Positions 33,190 to 45,400 of a DNA stretch of 64,000 nucleotides are shown piece by piece. The notes under the pieces were generated by a model. The model saw nothing but the letters and a program-made list of their open reading frames with translations. It was not told the DNA's origin and made no database searches. The stretch is from the NCBI GenBank assembly GCA_000697355.1, contig JNEN01000859.1:1-64000 (forward strand). Reading direction: 5' to 3'. A program made the translations under genes and the position numbers. The DNA is from Syncephalastrum monosporum B8922 (taxonomy: Eukaryota; Mucoromycota; Mucoromycetes; Mucorales; Syncephalastraceae). The first letter of the stretch is position 1. The number at the start of each line of letters is the position of its first letter.

Positions 33190-33480
33190 TCAACGGTACC
33201 TGACGTCAATCTTCATCAAGGTCTTTTCACCCGTGTTCTTCGGTAAATGTGAACCGCATGATGGTAAAGTAATCCAATGAATCCTCTGAAACGCGAAAGA
33301 TACCTGACGGTCAATCCCTGTCAGGGACCATATCTTTGAGCTCTTTTTCCCCATTGGTAAAACGTGGATTGCGTGATAGCTTGGTTAGCCAATGGAACCT
33401 ATGAAACTTGGAAAAAAGCTCGACGTCAATCCCTGTCAGGTCCTTATCTTTTACTTCTCCTTTCCCATTGGCACAGCCCG
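33190..33480 (+). repeat. Two and a half diverged tandem repeats (about 105-120 bp)
   Basis: Copies begin near 33198 (CCTGACGTCAATC), 33302 (CCTGACGGTCAATCCCTGTC) and 33421 (GACGTCAATCCCTGTCAGG). They share the order: GTCAATC box, TCAGG, TATCTTT, a T/C-rich block ending CCCATTGG or similar, then a tract like AACCTATGAAAC. Two copies carry TGACGTCA or GACGTCAA, a CRE-like palindrome. Confidence 0.6.
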
Positions 33481-34005
33481 CCCGTGTTCTTGCATGAATA
33501 TCGATTGACACGCGCTCTTTCTCATAAAAGGTCTTTTGTTTTCTCTCACGTCTACTTTTCTTCTTCTTCTTTACCCTGGTCAAGTCTTACGCTGGCAAGT
33601 ATATACGAAAGGATTATAGTTACAAGTATAAACTAATAAGAAGTGCAACACATAGACCACTACATTCCCCAAAGTCCCTCTGCCACCGATTGCCCGCCCC
33701 CGACTGCACCGATGTGCATTATAGTAAGTTCTCGCGTCAACAGTACATGGTCTTAAACATCATTAACCTTTTTCTGTTGTATACTTAGCTTGCAGTCTTC
33801 CGCTCGCGCCTCTTCCACCTCCTTTCCGCTTTTTCCTCTGCCTGTAAGTGAAACAGATTCAGGTCTATGCATTGAATATGAGACATTAACACACGTTCCA
33901 GTTCCACTCCTTTTTCGCTCCTCCTTTGCTCTTCTTCCTCTCCGCTTGCTCTCCTTCTCTCCTTCTTCCCCGTTCGCGACCCACTAGCCAGCTATCGGTG
34001 TAATG

Positions 34006-34095
34006 TATCCGCGCAGCTACGCCCAGATAGGTTATATTCTGGCCTTGGTTATATCTTTTGGATCTCCCGAGCGTATAACTTATCCGCGCGGCTAC
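34006..34095 (+). repeat. Direct repeat TATCCGCGC(A/G)GCTAC
   Basis: The 15-mer occurs at 34006-34020 and 34081-34095 with one difference. It lies just upstream of the repeat-family frame at 34100 and may mark an element end or a paired control site. Confidence 0.6.
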
Positions 34096-34099
34096 TGTA

Positions 34100-34555
34100 T
34101 TGCTGACGGAGGTGTCATCTGGCTTCAGCAATGCAGATGTTAGCAAAGTAAGATTTGACCATCACAAAGCTATGTTTGGCATGTTGGCACTGCTCAAGAC
34201 GTTGGCTCATGCATACAACAAGGCCTCGTTCGCCACATTCAAAAAGCTCAAGGTCCATTTCATTCATGGCCATGGTAACGCGATCCGACACTGGACACTG
34301 TCACTACAGTCCCAAGGTGTGTTTGTCATGAACAAAGAACAGCGAACCAATGTACCTGTGCATTTCGTTGAGAAAGACATGCAGCTCTTGCCTTTTAATT
34401 GCTTCCACAAGACACTGACCGTAAGTGGAGCACTGCCTTTGAGTGTGGGATGGCCTGCTTTTATTCGACAGCCAAGCGACTTGATTTCTAAAAATACGAC
34501 TTCCATTTCTGAAAGGGCGAAATTGATGTTGATCAGGCAGCCACATCAATTCTGA
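34100..34555 (+). pseudogene. Fragment of a repeat-family protein
   Basis: The frame starts from a non-ATG codon (TTG) and runs 151 codons: DHHKAMFGMLALLKTLAHAY, NKASFATFKKLKVHFIHGHG, then WTLSLQSQGVFVMNKEQRTN. The KASF.TFKKLKV and alternating hydrophobic pattern recalls the pseudogene at 1873-2454 and, from memory, multicopy hypothetical proteins of Mucorales. The end decays into the repeats at 34518-34583 (IR AATTGATGT/ACATCAATT and a tandem ACATCAATTCTGA). There is no complete gene structure. Confidence 0.4.
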
Positions 34556-34587
34556 TTGGCCGGCGACATCAATTCTGACTGCCACGC

Positions 34588-36174
34588 GACATTGCTTGTT
34601 GGAATCACTGTATTTCGGTCCAAAACTGCATAAGTTAGGGGTTGCACTTCCTCTTTCTTTCTTTTTTTATTTTGGCTTGCCTTAACAGGGCACCAATTCC
34701 CTATGGTCTGCCAAAATCGTTCCGCATCTCGTGAGAAGATCGCTCTTTATACAACATCACACCTCTCTTCAGCTCGTTGGATGTATCGGATTGGGCCGAT
34801 ATCAATAAAGTAATTGTCGAATTATGGAAAGAACCTGGCAATCAAACGAAGGAAAGCAAGACCGTCAAAGGAGCTTTTGTGCAAGCCATGGCCACATTGG
34901 CCAAAAGACGAAAAGATTGGTACCCATTGCGCACATACTGCGAGCAGCTCGTCATATTATAAGCGCAAGACAACCACTGATGCGTTTACAGTATCGTGGC
35001 AACTTAAGGAAGCAGAAAAGCAAGCTTCAAGTCAAGGCGATATCAACGGGGTTAAGCTTTCCACTTTGGGTGCCATTCGATTCGGTAAAGAACTTGACAA
35101 CTTGATCAAGGAAGGGTTTCACGGTGAGCAAAATCAAGAAACATCTCACCCGCGACGCCTTTGGGCCAATATCCGTCGCGACGTACAACACATAGTCAGT
35201 CAATGCTTACCGTGCTAGAAGCACAACATTGGCAAGCACGGTTATCATCCACTGCGTCATGTTACAGCCAACGCCCCCGCGCATCACTGGGCCATCGACC
35301 TTGGTGAGCTGCCATCCGAGACCGGTGGGTGCAGTTATATGCTGATCATGGTTGACGTTTTTACGCGCTATTGTGTTCTCCGAGCCCTTCCGGACAAGTT
35401 GGCCACAACCATCGCCCGAGCTCTTCTCTCAGTCTTCTGTGAGTATGGATTTCCCAAGGTTCTACAGAGCGACAACGGCAGAGAGTTTGTCAACGAGATT
35501 GTCAAGTTATTCACAGACGTCTCAGGCCTGGATCATCGCCTCATCACACCTTATCATCCGCGTGGCAACGGTCTTGCGGAGCGATGGGTAGGCACGGCTA
35601 AACGTGCAATCGTCAAACTACTACAAGGAAAGAGCAATGACTGGGATCAGTAGGTTCCATATCAAGGCAAAATTTCCTTTCCAAGGACGCTGTCAACACT
35701 GTTGGATTTCAAAAGCACCGTCATTTTGCTGGCATCAATGATATTCGATTTGGAGCGAGATGCGTCGATGATTCGAAAGTCTATCGATTTGATCGACGAT
35801 CGCCGAGAAACAATACTGAATAATCAAGTTGAGCATGACGAACCAATGCACGCCAACCCTCAGCTGTACATGATGCGACCCACCTTTTACAACCCACCTA
35901 AATACGACGCGACTATGGTCATCCTCCCTTACGACTTATTTGGGTCTAGCAACACACACCCGCTGTCATCTGCACCTTCCTCCCCTCACCACCATGCCCA
36001 CTCTGAGCCGGATGAATTTGGTTGGGCAACTTGGATGATGGAAGGTTCTACCATACTTTGGCTGGCATTACAGCAGAAAGACATCCTTTTGAGGAACCTT
36101 AAGACTGCGTTTTTTTTTTATAAAGAATGACTTTTATTTTTTAATTAGCGTGACATTACTTGTTGGAAGCACTG
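34588..36174 (+). mobile_element. Decayed Ty3/gypsy retrotransposon (integrase region)
   Basis: 35339-35653 encodes an integrase core: YMLIMVDVFTRYCVLRALPD, GFPKVLQSDNGREFVNEIVK, ITPYHPRGNGLAERWVGTAK. Asp in MVDVF, Asp in SDNG and Glu in LAERW supply the D,D-E triad. Upstream, frames around 34777-35218 hold the zinc-binding linker remnant (HPRRLWANIRRDVQHIVSQC) and end in a premature stop; downstream 35700-36130 reads IDLIDDRRETILNNQ, like the integrase C-terminal extension, again after a stop. No reverse transcriptase, RNase H or gag was seen. GACATT(G/A)CTTGTTGGAA occurs at 34588 and 36152 and could be remains of the terminal repeats. It is a fossil. Confidence 0.8.
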
Positions 36175-36418
36175 CACAAAATTGGTATGTGCGATAACAT
36201 TGACTTAGGCCTCCATCATCCATCGGTCTACCGAAATTTTGAATTGCTAGATAGTCTCAGGCCATTTAGTCACTGCACTAGTTTTGGTTCCAGCGGATAT
36301 GCTTGCAATACAGCAGTGAAAGAATAAACTTAATACACGCATCAAAAATGTGAAAATTTAAAGGGATCACTGGTATATATTGCTACATTATTTTTGCGAT
36401 TTGCGAGACCTGCGGTTT

Positions 36419-39400
36419 CTATTGACGTTCACGTTCTTCCTGGCGTTGCTTAAGAGTCTCCTCAATCTGTTGTGTGAACCACCTACGACTCGTCTCTTCT
36501 TCTATAGGTATCACTGTCGTGGATACAGGTGACTTGACATGGACCAAAATGCCTTCTGGTGATGTGTCGACTGACTCGACATTCTCCAGCGGGATATGCC
36601 ATTCAACATCCAATTTTTTGGTATGAATCAATAGTACGCGCTGCCAAGTCAACAACGTGACGACCTCGTCCGACTGGACAGCCACATGAGCCAGGTAGTT
36701 ATCATAAAAGAATTTTCCACCATCAAGTTCTTTCAGCCATAATTGACCGAGTGATTCGCGTTGGGCAAATGACTGAAAAATAGAAAAATAAAAGAACAAA
36801 AGGTGAGTATACTGCTATGCGCATACAAGGGGAGCATTACCCGAAGGATACCGTCCATTCCGACAAAGCGAGGCAATCGTTCGCGGGCAATGTCGTTGGG
36901 GTCAAAGACCATGGTAGTTTCGCGTACACCCGTCGTGATATTGTTGGCAAGGTCAAACATGCCCACCAGAGGTTTAGTGACCACACCCACGAGGCCACGG
37001 CCAACCCCGCCCGCGAAACCAGCTACACCATCCTGCTTTGCACCTTCCATAGGGCGTTTCTATTGCTAGTGTTAGAAAACGGCCATACGTGGTCCTGTTC
37101 CACATACCACCAAACCAGCGACACCACTCGCCACACTGGTGCCCAAATAAGTGACACCTTGCGTGACACCGTACATGGCATGGCGAGGTTTGTTGCGCGT
37201 CAGATTGATCCGTCGACGATCCTGGAACTTCTTATCCATGGTGGCGGCGGAAAGACCTTTACCGATACTGCCCGTGAAGCGACTCATGCTGTCCGAGAAA
37301 CCAAAAACGCTCTTCTTCATGAAGCCACCGACACCCTAGATAGCCTGTGAGCTCACATGTTTTGGAATGATGGGCCATCGTGGTACTTACCCGAGCAATA
37401 CCGATACCAAGGTCCTGCGGACGGTCGCTCATGATAAAGCCTTGGTAAGGCTCGTAGAATAGCTCACCAAAACCGGAGCTCAAGGACGAAAACAAGCCGA
37501 CTGGGTTGCCGATAAAGTCGGCACTGCCAAGTACCTTGTGCACTTGGAAGATAATTTGGTCCTGATAATGAAGCCAGATGCGGTTGTACATGTCATCCCA
37601 GCTGACAAGCATGTTTTCCACCATCAATGCATTCAGCTTGATGGGTGCATCCTAAAATAAATAAATCAAGCTTAATGTTGCTGTTCCGCACCAGGCGTTT
37701 TCCGCATCCTGAAACACCGCTTGCCCGACGTATCCATGCCCGCTGCGCGGTTCCATTACACTTACATTGATATTGCCAATCGTCATGGTGAAGACATCGA
37801 AAATATATCGGATTGGAGAGCGCGTTGCCTCCGTGCTACGAAAGATTTTAGTCTAGATTACCGCGTTATTTCAGTACTTACTCTGCTGCAACAGCATTGA
37901 CCCGTTCGGTACGCACGAAGGATAAGTTTAGACGCATGGGCTGAATGTAGAACTCCTCAAAGTAGTACATTGCCGGTGTCTGTTCCTGTTGTGGCTCGGG
38001 AATTTCCTTGCCCAGGAGGTGCGAATCACTGTCATGCCCTGTATCAGTAGAGTAGAATCCAGTAAACCAATCACTTACTCCGTTAGAGATGTTTCTGGTG
38101 ACGAAGTCATATCGGCGAATTCAAGCAAGCCATACAAAAAGTCTTCGTCCATCTCGAAGGTCATTTCCTGCAACAAGATAGAAAACAACTTGAAGTAGTA
38201 GACACCGTGTGCCTCATCCTTGTGACGGTCTAGGGCGATGTGTAGTGTTGGATGCGTATTTTGCTCGCTTGTTGATTTCGGCAACGTGGAGGGGAAAAAT
38301 AAGATGGGGTAGACACAGCCGTGGAACTGATTGTCCACTTGCAGCCATTGGAAACTGGCGCGCATCGACTGGTACAAATTGGAGTCGGCATATTTGATGT
38401 CAATACCCTTGATCGTGGCAAATGCCATCTCTTGCACATGTCGGTTGACAATCGAGATACCGATGCCGGCCAGCTCAATATCAAGCTCAAAGTTTACCAC
38501 GACCTCCATCTCGACTGTCTCGAATAAATCGCGGACACTGCCTTCGCGTGAACTTGAGGCGATCGTCGAGGCAGCTGAGGATTTAATCCGGTAGAGACTG
38601 TCCTCGAGTGTGAAATCGGATAGCTCGAGAACGAGCGCAGAGTTGCGCGCCTTGATGTCGATAGACAAAATTCCCGCGTCTTCCATGTTTGTACGTCTGC
38701 TTCCTTTCTGTCATAGGTGTGAGTTGAAGCTTGATAGAGTATCACCTCATACTTGCCTTATACTGGAAAGGTACTTGCGAACCAATAGCTTGGAAATCGA
38801 CGTTGTACCGTTTATTATTGACCTCCAGGACCAAGCGTCGATCGTGTGCTACGGGCATGCACCACGAATATGACATCTCGCTCTGCGGCTCGAGGGTAAA
38901 ATGCTGAGATTCCGGTAGCGCCTTCTTTTGCTTATCCTTCAAATGGTATTCTTCAAGAGCCGATGCCTACGCAGAAAACGATGCATCAGGAAAATCACTG
39001 CTGAGGATGGTTTGGAGTTTTACACTGACCCTTTGGTAGAACGTGATAGGTATGCTCGATCCGTTATAAATTTTATAGGGCCATTTGTCCTCCTCATCCA
39101 AGAAAATGAACACAGCCGCATCCTTGAGGGTCACCGTGACGCGAACCAAAGTGGGTCTGTTACCGTATCCCTCGTACAACTTGATATGTGTAATGCCAAT
39201 TTGTTGAATATCGAAGGGCGAGGACCTGAAATCTCATGTCAGGTATGTTACGCTTTTTGTTTTTCTGCTTACCAACTAGCAACCTCTTCGTCCTCATTCT
39301 GAAGACACAACCAGCGAACCGGGCTCTTAGTGAGACGGTAGATCGACAGCTTTTCATGAGCCTTGATGGTAGTGCGATAGTCCGTATCGCCAAACTCGCA

Positions 39401-42400
39401 GAACTGGAGCGGCCTATCCAGATTATTTCTCAGCACGAAACGAGGAGAAAGGGTAACAATCTTGGTCAAGTGATACTAAATGTAGACGAAGTCGCAGATG
39501 AGCTCAAGCATTTTTCAGCTGTGTGATGATACTTGCTGTTCCAGTTCCCTCCTCGACACGAACACCCACATGCATCTCATGATTGCCCTCGTGGAGCGGA
39601 AGCACAATGTCCTGTGCGCTGCCGACAGCTTCGAAAGTCAAGGCCTAACAGAAAGAATAAGCAGGGGTAGATACGTATGATATATAGTGGTTACCTCGCT
39701 CCATTTAGAGTCATTGGCTGATAACTGGACACGATTACGTCGATCCAGTTCAGGGAATGAGAAAAGGACGGGAGAGATCTGCTCACTGTGCTCGAAGTCA
39801 GGGATAGGGAAAATCGGATGTTTGGATTGGCGATGGCTCGTGCGAGACCGTAATAACAGAGGTAAGCCAGTCTTGTTGAGGATGAGGTAAGGCGAGTAGA
39901 TATTAATCCAAAGAGCTCCGTTGGTTTTGCCTAGGCGACTGTCGTGGGGAGCGGAGGAGGAGGCGTGAGTCATTAAAGACAATGTGTTTTCTCCTGTAAC
40001 CGCAGACTTACGCAGCATTCATTCGAAGACAAAGTGTGTTATCATTCTTGTCTCGAGCGTAAACAGGCTTGGGCTTCGTCGTCTCGCCCTCATCCGGCTC
40101 AATATCAGTATAGCTACTTTCGTCGTACACTACATACCGAGTCAGTATCTCATAACGATGATGAAAAAATAACATACTTCCGCCATGGATGGTGATGCAC
40201 ATGGTGACACTGTCTGTACTCTTAAGACCATTAAGGTAGGCCACACCATGTTTTTCGACCACACCCGTAAATATCTTGCCCGAATTGCGATCCACAAGCT
40301 TGTAATCGAAGCCGAAAGGCAAGAGATTCTCAATTTCAATGGGCGCACCAAATTGCATCGTCATGAATGGATATCGCCTAGTATCGTGCATTAGATATAA
40401 TCAAGGCGAAGGTGTGCTATATGTTACCTCACAACAGGACTGCGTTTGTCAAAGAGACCATGGACTTGGAATATGTGTGGTACATCTTGCGAATCATTGG
40501 TGTGTGTACAAGTCACGTATTTCGGCCCTCTTGGATGGATCACATCAGACCAATGTAGCGGTGGTGAGCTCCACCCATATTCATCTATAGCATTTTAGAG
40601 TGAATAAGTACCTCATAGTCCGTTCTCCTTCACTCATATACCTGAAGGTCGCACAGTGACCCATGCATTGTACGTCATGGCAATAGGGATTGACAGCTCG
40701 TTCTCGGGAGCGATAGTCCACTTGACATAGCGTTTAGTACCCTTGGCATTCTGGATGCAGAGCTCAAACGGTCGATCGGTTTCGTTCTTAATCATGATAC
40801 CACTACGGAATGTGACTTGCTTGACATGGTTTTTGAGCTCGATGTCGACAATCAATCGATGCGAGACACCCTTGATATCAGGACGCATGCGGTACGCGAA
40901 TTGACCCTCCTGATCCAGCGGAATATGCTGCAGGATTTCCCAATCAAATGCCTCAACTTGGACACCCACCATGTTTTTGCCGAGATTGCTCCGCTACGGA
41001 CAGATAAGAACGCATGATACGGTATACGCTGTTTCTTGGTTTACCTGGCGACGGCGTTTCCAATCGCGAAATGTCCACGGCAGTTCATCCAAATTCTTTA
41101 GGACGTACATTTCCGTATCAGCGAGACCGTCTGCATCGTCGGACATGTTCCAGAAACGCATGTCATAGCCTGTCAAGTTGCGCAACATGTACGGACGGAT
41201 TTGCTTTTGTGCGCTTTCGGGAAGTGGCTAGGCAAGGATGGGATGTCAGCTCTCAGTAGTGCGCCGTCCTTTTATCACACTGACCTGCACTTCACTCATC
41301 GTCTCCGAGATCGTCATCAACGTTGACAAGAAGGCATGGGTCACGTCAAGGTAGAGAAGCTCTTGCGATTTCAGGGCAATTTTCATGCTCTTGGTCGCGG
41401 CATCTTGGGATACTCTGACACCAAAACCCCAGGGCTCAATAATAGGTTCCCAATGCGAATTCCTAAAGTTGAAGCTACTTGCTGACAAGGTGAAATATAC
41501 GTCGGCCGAAAGCTATGGGCGCACATGAGCCTCCAATCTTATGTAGATAGTTGTGAAGAGTTTCTTACCGCGCGAGACCAGTCGGACACCTTGACTTCGA
41601 ACGGTTGTAAGTTGGTGTCGATGAAAGGCAGATCATGTAGATCTTCGATAAGGATAAATTGCAGGCCTTGTACATTGGCTATGAGCTGTAATAATCGCGA
41701 TAAGCATACTATAGACCCAACACATGTTGTTGTCTACTTGCCGACTCTTTGGACATGACGATGTATGGCTCCACCTTTTGCTGTTGCTGCTGTTGTTGCT
41801 GTTCTTGCTGCTGCTGACTTTGTAATTGAGATTGACCATCCACAGGCTGGTCCTGATTTTCCTCCTCGTCGTCAATCGTGCGTGGCGATGGTGGGTTAGT
41901 GTTGTCACCGCCACCACCTGTCAGTTCCATGACCTTGTTAAATACTTCTAGTACCAGCATGGCATCGTGATAAGAGAGACGGACCACGAGAGGCTTGACG
42001 TCAATCTTGATCACCGAAACACTGTAGCCTGGCAGGGCTGAGGATGTCTCCATCGCGACATCCACATCGAATTCTTCAATAAACGGCAGTGCCGATTCAT
42101 CCTGGTTGTCCATCCGGCATAGAAGCATACCAATTCTCTCTACTCGACACTTCAGGTCTTTGTCTTGTTGTAGTGTCAAATGGTTCAGCGAGAAAATGAG
42201 CGCTTCGGACGCGGTGCTCTCCGGCTTGGCCAGGCAAATGAGCTGCACATCCACAACATTGACTGTGTAGTGCATCTGCATAGGTTCCTCTTGACCTTTT
42301 TGTTGAACTGCCTGCTGCTGCTGTTGTTGTCTCTGAGATAGGTTCGACCGCGTGCCTTTGGATGCCTTGTTCTGTGGTTTGCCTGAAGAAGAAGGTTCAA

Positions 42401-45400
42401 GCCGTTCCCGCTGCGACTGGGCATACTTTTGAGCCGCTGTCGTTTGCTCTTCCGCCCAGGGGCTCATGAAAAAGTCGCGTAGATGGAACAGGTAGTCGAG
42501 CGATAACACGACTTTTGGCTTATCCACGGTGACGGCCATGGTCATGATCTGCGGCTGCTGCCGGCCAGGCATCGTGAGCGAGACTTGGAGTTGGGGTCCG
42601 CTCAGGTGTGACGCCGACATGATCTCCTTAAACTGAGACGCAGAGTCGGCACGCGTGTCCACGAACGTCATGGACTGCATCGAAACTTCGAGGAGCATCG
42701 CGCCATCCGACATATTTTGCATCTTCATAGATGTCTCGTTGAATGCGAGTCGCGCCAGTCGCTGCTTGTGCCAATCCTTTAGGTCGAGATCAGGGCCCGC
42801 GAGTATCTCGAGGCATATGGTGCGCACGTCCATAGTCATTTCAATGGATACCATGGCTTTTTCGGATGGCTTGAATGACGCTTGGCTTTGAGGCTGCTTT
42901 TGCTTCGATGGACGGCTTACTTGGCTGTTGCGAGCTGACGCCGAGCTCGTTTGGTCAGAGGACACATGCTCTTCCTCGTCCTCCTCGCCACCACCTGCCA
43001 TAAAGGTCGCCATGAACTTGTTGTAGACTTCCAGGAGACTCTTGTACTGGTGTTCGGTCAGCGCCATGCGTATATCCGAGACATGTCCATCGATGCGCGT
43101 GGCAGGACCCCACTCGGGTGCGGGTTTCTCAGGGCTTTCGATAGCAAACGTCATGTCTAGGTTGTCGATGATGGGCAGCTCGCGCTCGCGCTCGCTCTCA
43201 TTTTCCACGACGGTCGTGCGCGACCGTAGCCCAATCGAGTGAAGGCCGCACCGGATCCGGCTCACCGATATCTCGCATGGCGCACTGTCGAGGTCTCCCA
43301 GCTTGCGTCGCTTCACAGAGCCAAATTCGTTGATGGCACGGATCTCGCCGAGGTGAGCTGTGATGGTATCCGTCGAGGGGCCGACAGGGCAGATCACAAC
43401 AGGACTTTTGATCGCAATATCAAAGTGCATACGGCTGTCGGTGTTCTGCATCTGCTGGGCCCGCTCGTAGGCTGCTTCGCGCGCAGCATCATAGACCGTC
43501 TTCATTTCCAGAAACTCGCTCAAAAAGTCAAGGATAGGCTTCGCCGAGTCCAAGAATTTAAATTGGAGCGCGCCCATGCGTAGCAGAAATCGCGAATCAT
43601 ACCCCGGGAACGCCTCGGCCTTGGGGTCGTACGTCTCGTATGTAAAGTTGGCCAGCTCCTCACCTGCAATGTCGAGAATGTAGACGTTGGACATGCCGTG
43701 TTCCAGATCGTATTTGCGCGCACCATCCGTGTCATCCGTCAGAGTAAAGTTGCCGAATTTACCATCAACCTTGAGCGTGTTAGGGTACAGTAGTACCTCA
43801 AGATCACCATAGGAGAGAACACCCGTGCCAAGGCGTTTGCCGTCGTCATTTAATATCAGGTCAAGACTGTCCATATGAATAGTGACCTTGATCGTGTTGG
43901 ATGATGCATTTGCTTGACTCTGCTGGGAAGCCACATCGCTACCGGTCGTTGCTTCTGACAGCTGCCCCACCTGCGCCTCGCTTTCACCTTCCGTATCCTC
44001 GGATTCCGCGGGTGGCGCTGTAAAAGTGCTGAGGACGAAGTTGTACAACGTCAGAATAGAGCTTCGGGTCACGATGATATTCAGCGTCGAAAGAGTAATT
44101 TCCACGGTCTGATCAAATCCTTGATATCTCTCTTCATAGAGCGGGTGGTCCTTTTTGACCTGCATATATTTGATGTGCACAAGGTCTTTGGTGGAACGTT
44201 TGTTGAGGTCGCTCTCGTCCACATAGTCTGACGTGACCAAGTAGCCGAACTCGTTACCGTGTTCCATCTTGTCCACCACATTCAGCGATTTGAGGGACAC
44301 GTTGACGAGCATATCATGAGGTCGAGAGACGAAGTCGAGATCAAACGTATCCAAGTTGAGCTCACATAGCAGTATATCAACGTTCGGGTCATTCTGAGAC
44401 GTCTCGTGCACGGTGGCCTGGACTTTATCGACCTTGAACATGAAGCGGAAATCCTCTTGCTCAAATTTCATGGAGGACACCATGACCGAGCTAGACGCGC
44501 TTGTTGGCTCAGATTCATGCTGCCACTGGCGCGTTGGGGGCCTGCTACTGTCGCTAAAGGTCGAGTCGGCCAAGCTCTCTGTTTCGGTATCCGAGACATA
44601 GATGTCATGTTGTGAGTTGCCCCACAGCCGTTCCGCCAAAATGTTTTTTGGCTTCTCCTGGGCTTGATATTGTGGGGCCGGTAGGGCCGGCTGTGAAGGA
44701 TCATTGGTGGAGATGCTGTCGAGTATCAAGTCAATCATGCGCATCAAGGTCTTGTACTTTGTATTGGAGAGGTCAACAGAGAGGAGCGGTAGGTGTCCGG
44801 AGACTTTGAACTTAGTGAACTGGGTGGCGCCTTGAAGGATGCAGAGCTCCACGAGAAATTCCATGTCAATGCGTTGAATGACGTGTGCTTGGCCCTCCTT
44901 CTTGCCCTGTTGCTGCGCAAGGCATTCTTGCACATCGTTGCCGATCAAAAGCTTGGTCTGTGTCAGCTGCACCTTGAACTTGTCGTACATGAGGTTTTCC
45001 AGCTTTCGATAGTCTTCATTGGTATACTCTCTGCTCGAGTCTTTGCGCTTAAATTCACTGATCAGTTCCTGGTTCGCCAAATCGCTATCGACTTGGATAT
45101 GGCCTGCGTCTACAATCATGGCAGGGGAACGCTCTTCCGTACAACTAAAATCACATGAGACATACCATTTAAATAGTTGTCTTAAAGTGCTCACCTTTCT
45201 GGTATAATGAAAATGGGCGCGTCCATATCCACATAGAGTGCGAACGTCGTGTGTTTCTCGAGAGCATACTCAAGACCCGCTCTTGTCTGTTGTTTGAAAC
45301 TCTCAAGGGTATCACCAGCGACTTCCAGCAACGCGTTCACGCTTTCTGCCTTGTTCTCTGGCGGTTTAAAGAAGCGCAGTACGCCTTGGACAATGACCGG

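Noticed and set aside
33190..33480. CRISPR-like array
   Set aside because: The repeats are about 110 bp and diverged, there are no short identical repeats with unique spacers, and the host is a eukaryote.
34777..36130. Active retrotransposon
   Set aside because: Stops interrupt the frame on both sides of the integrase core and no reverse transcriptase, RNase H or gag is present.
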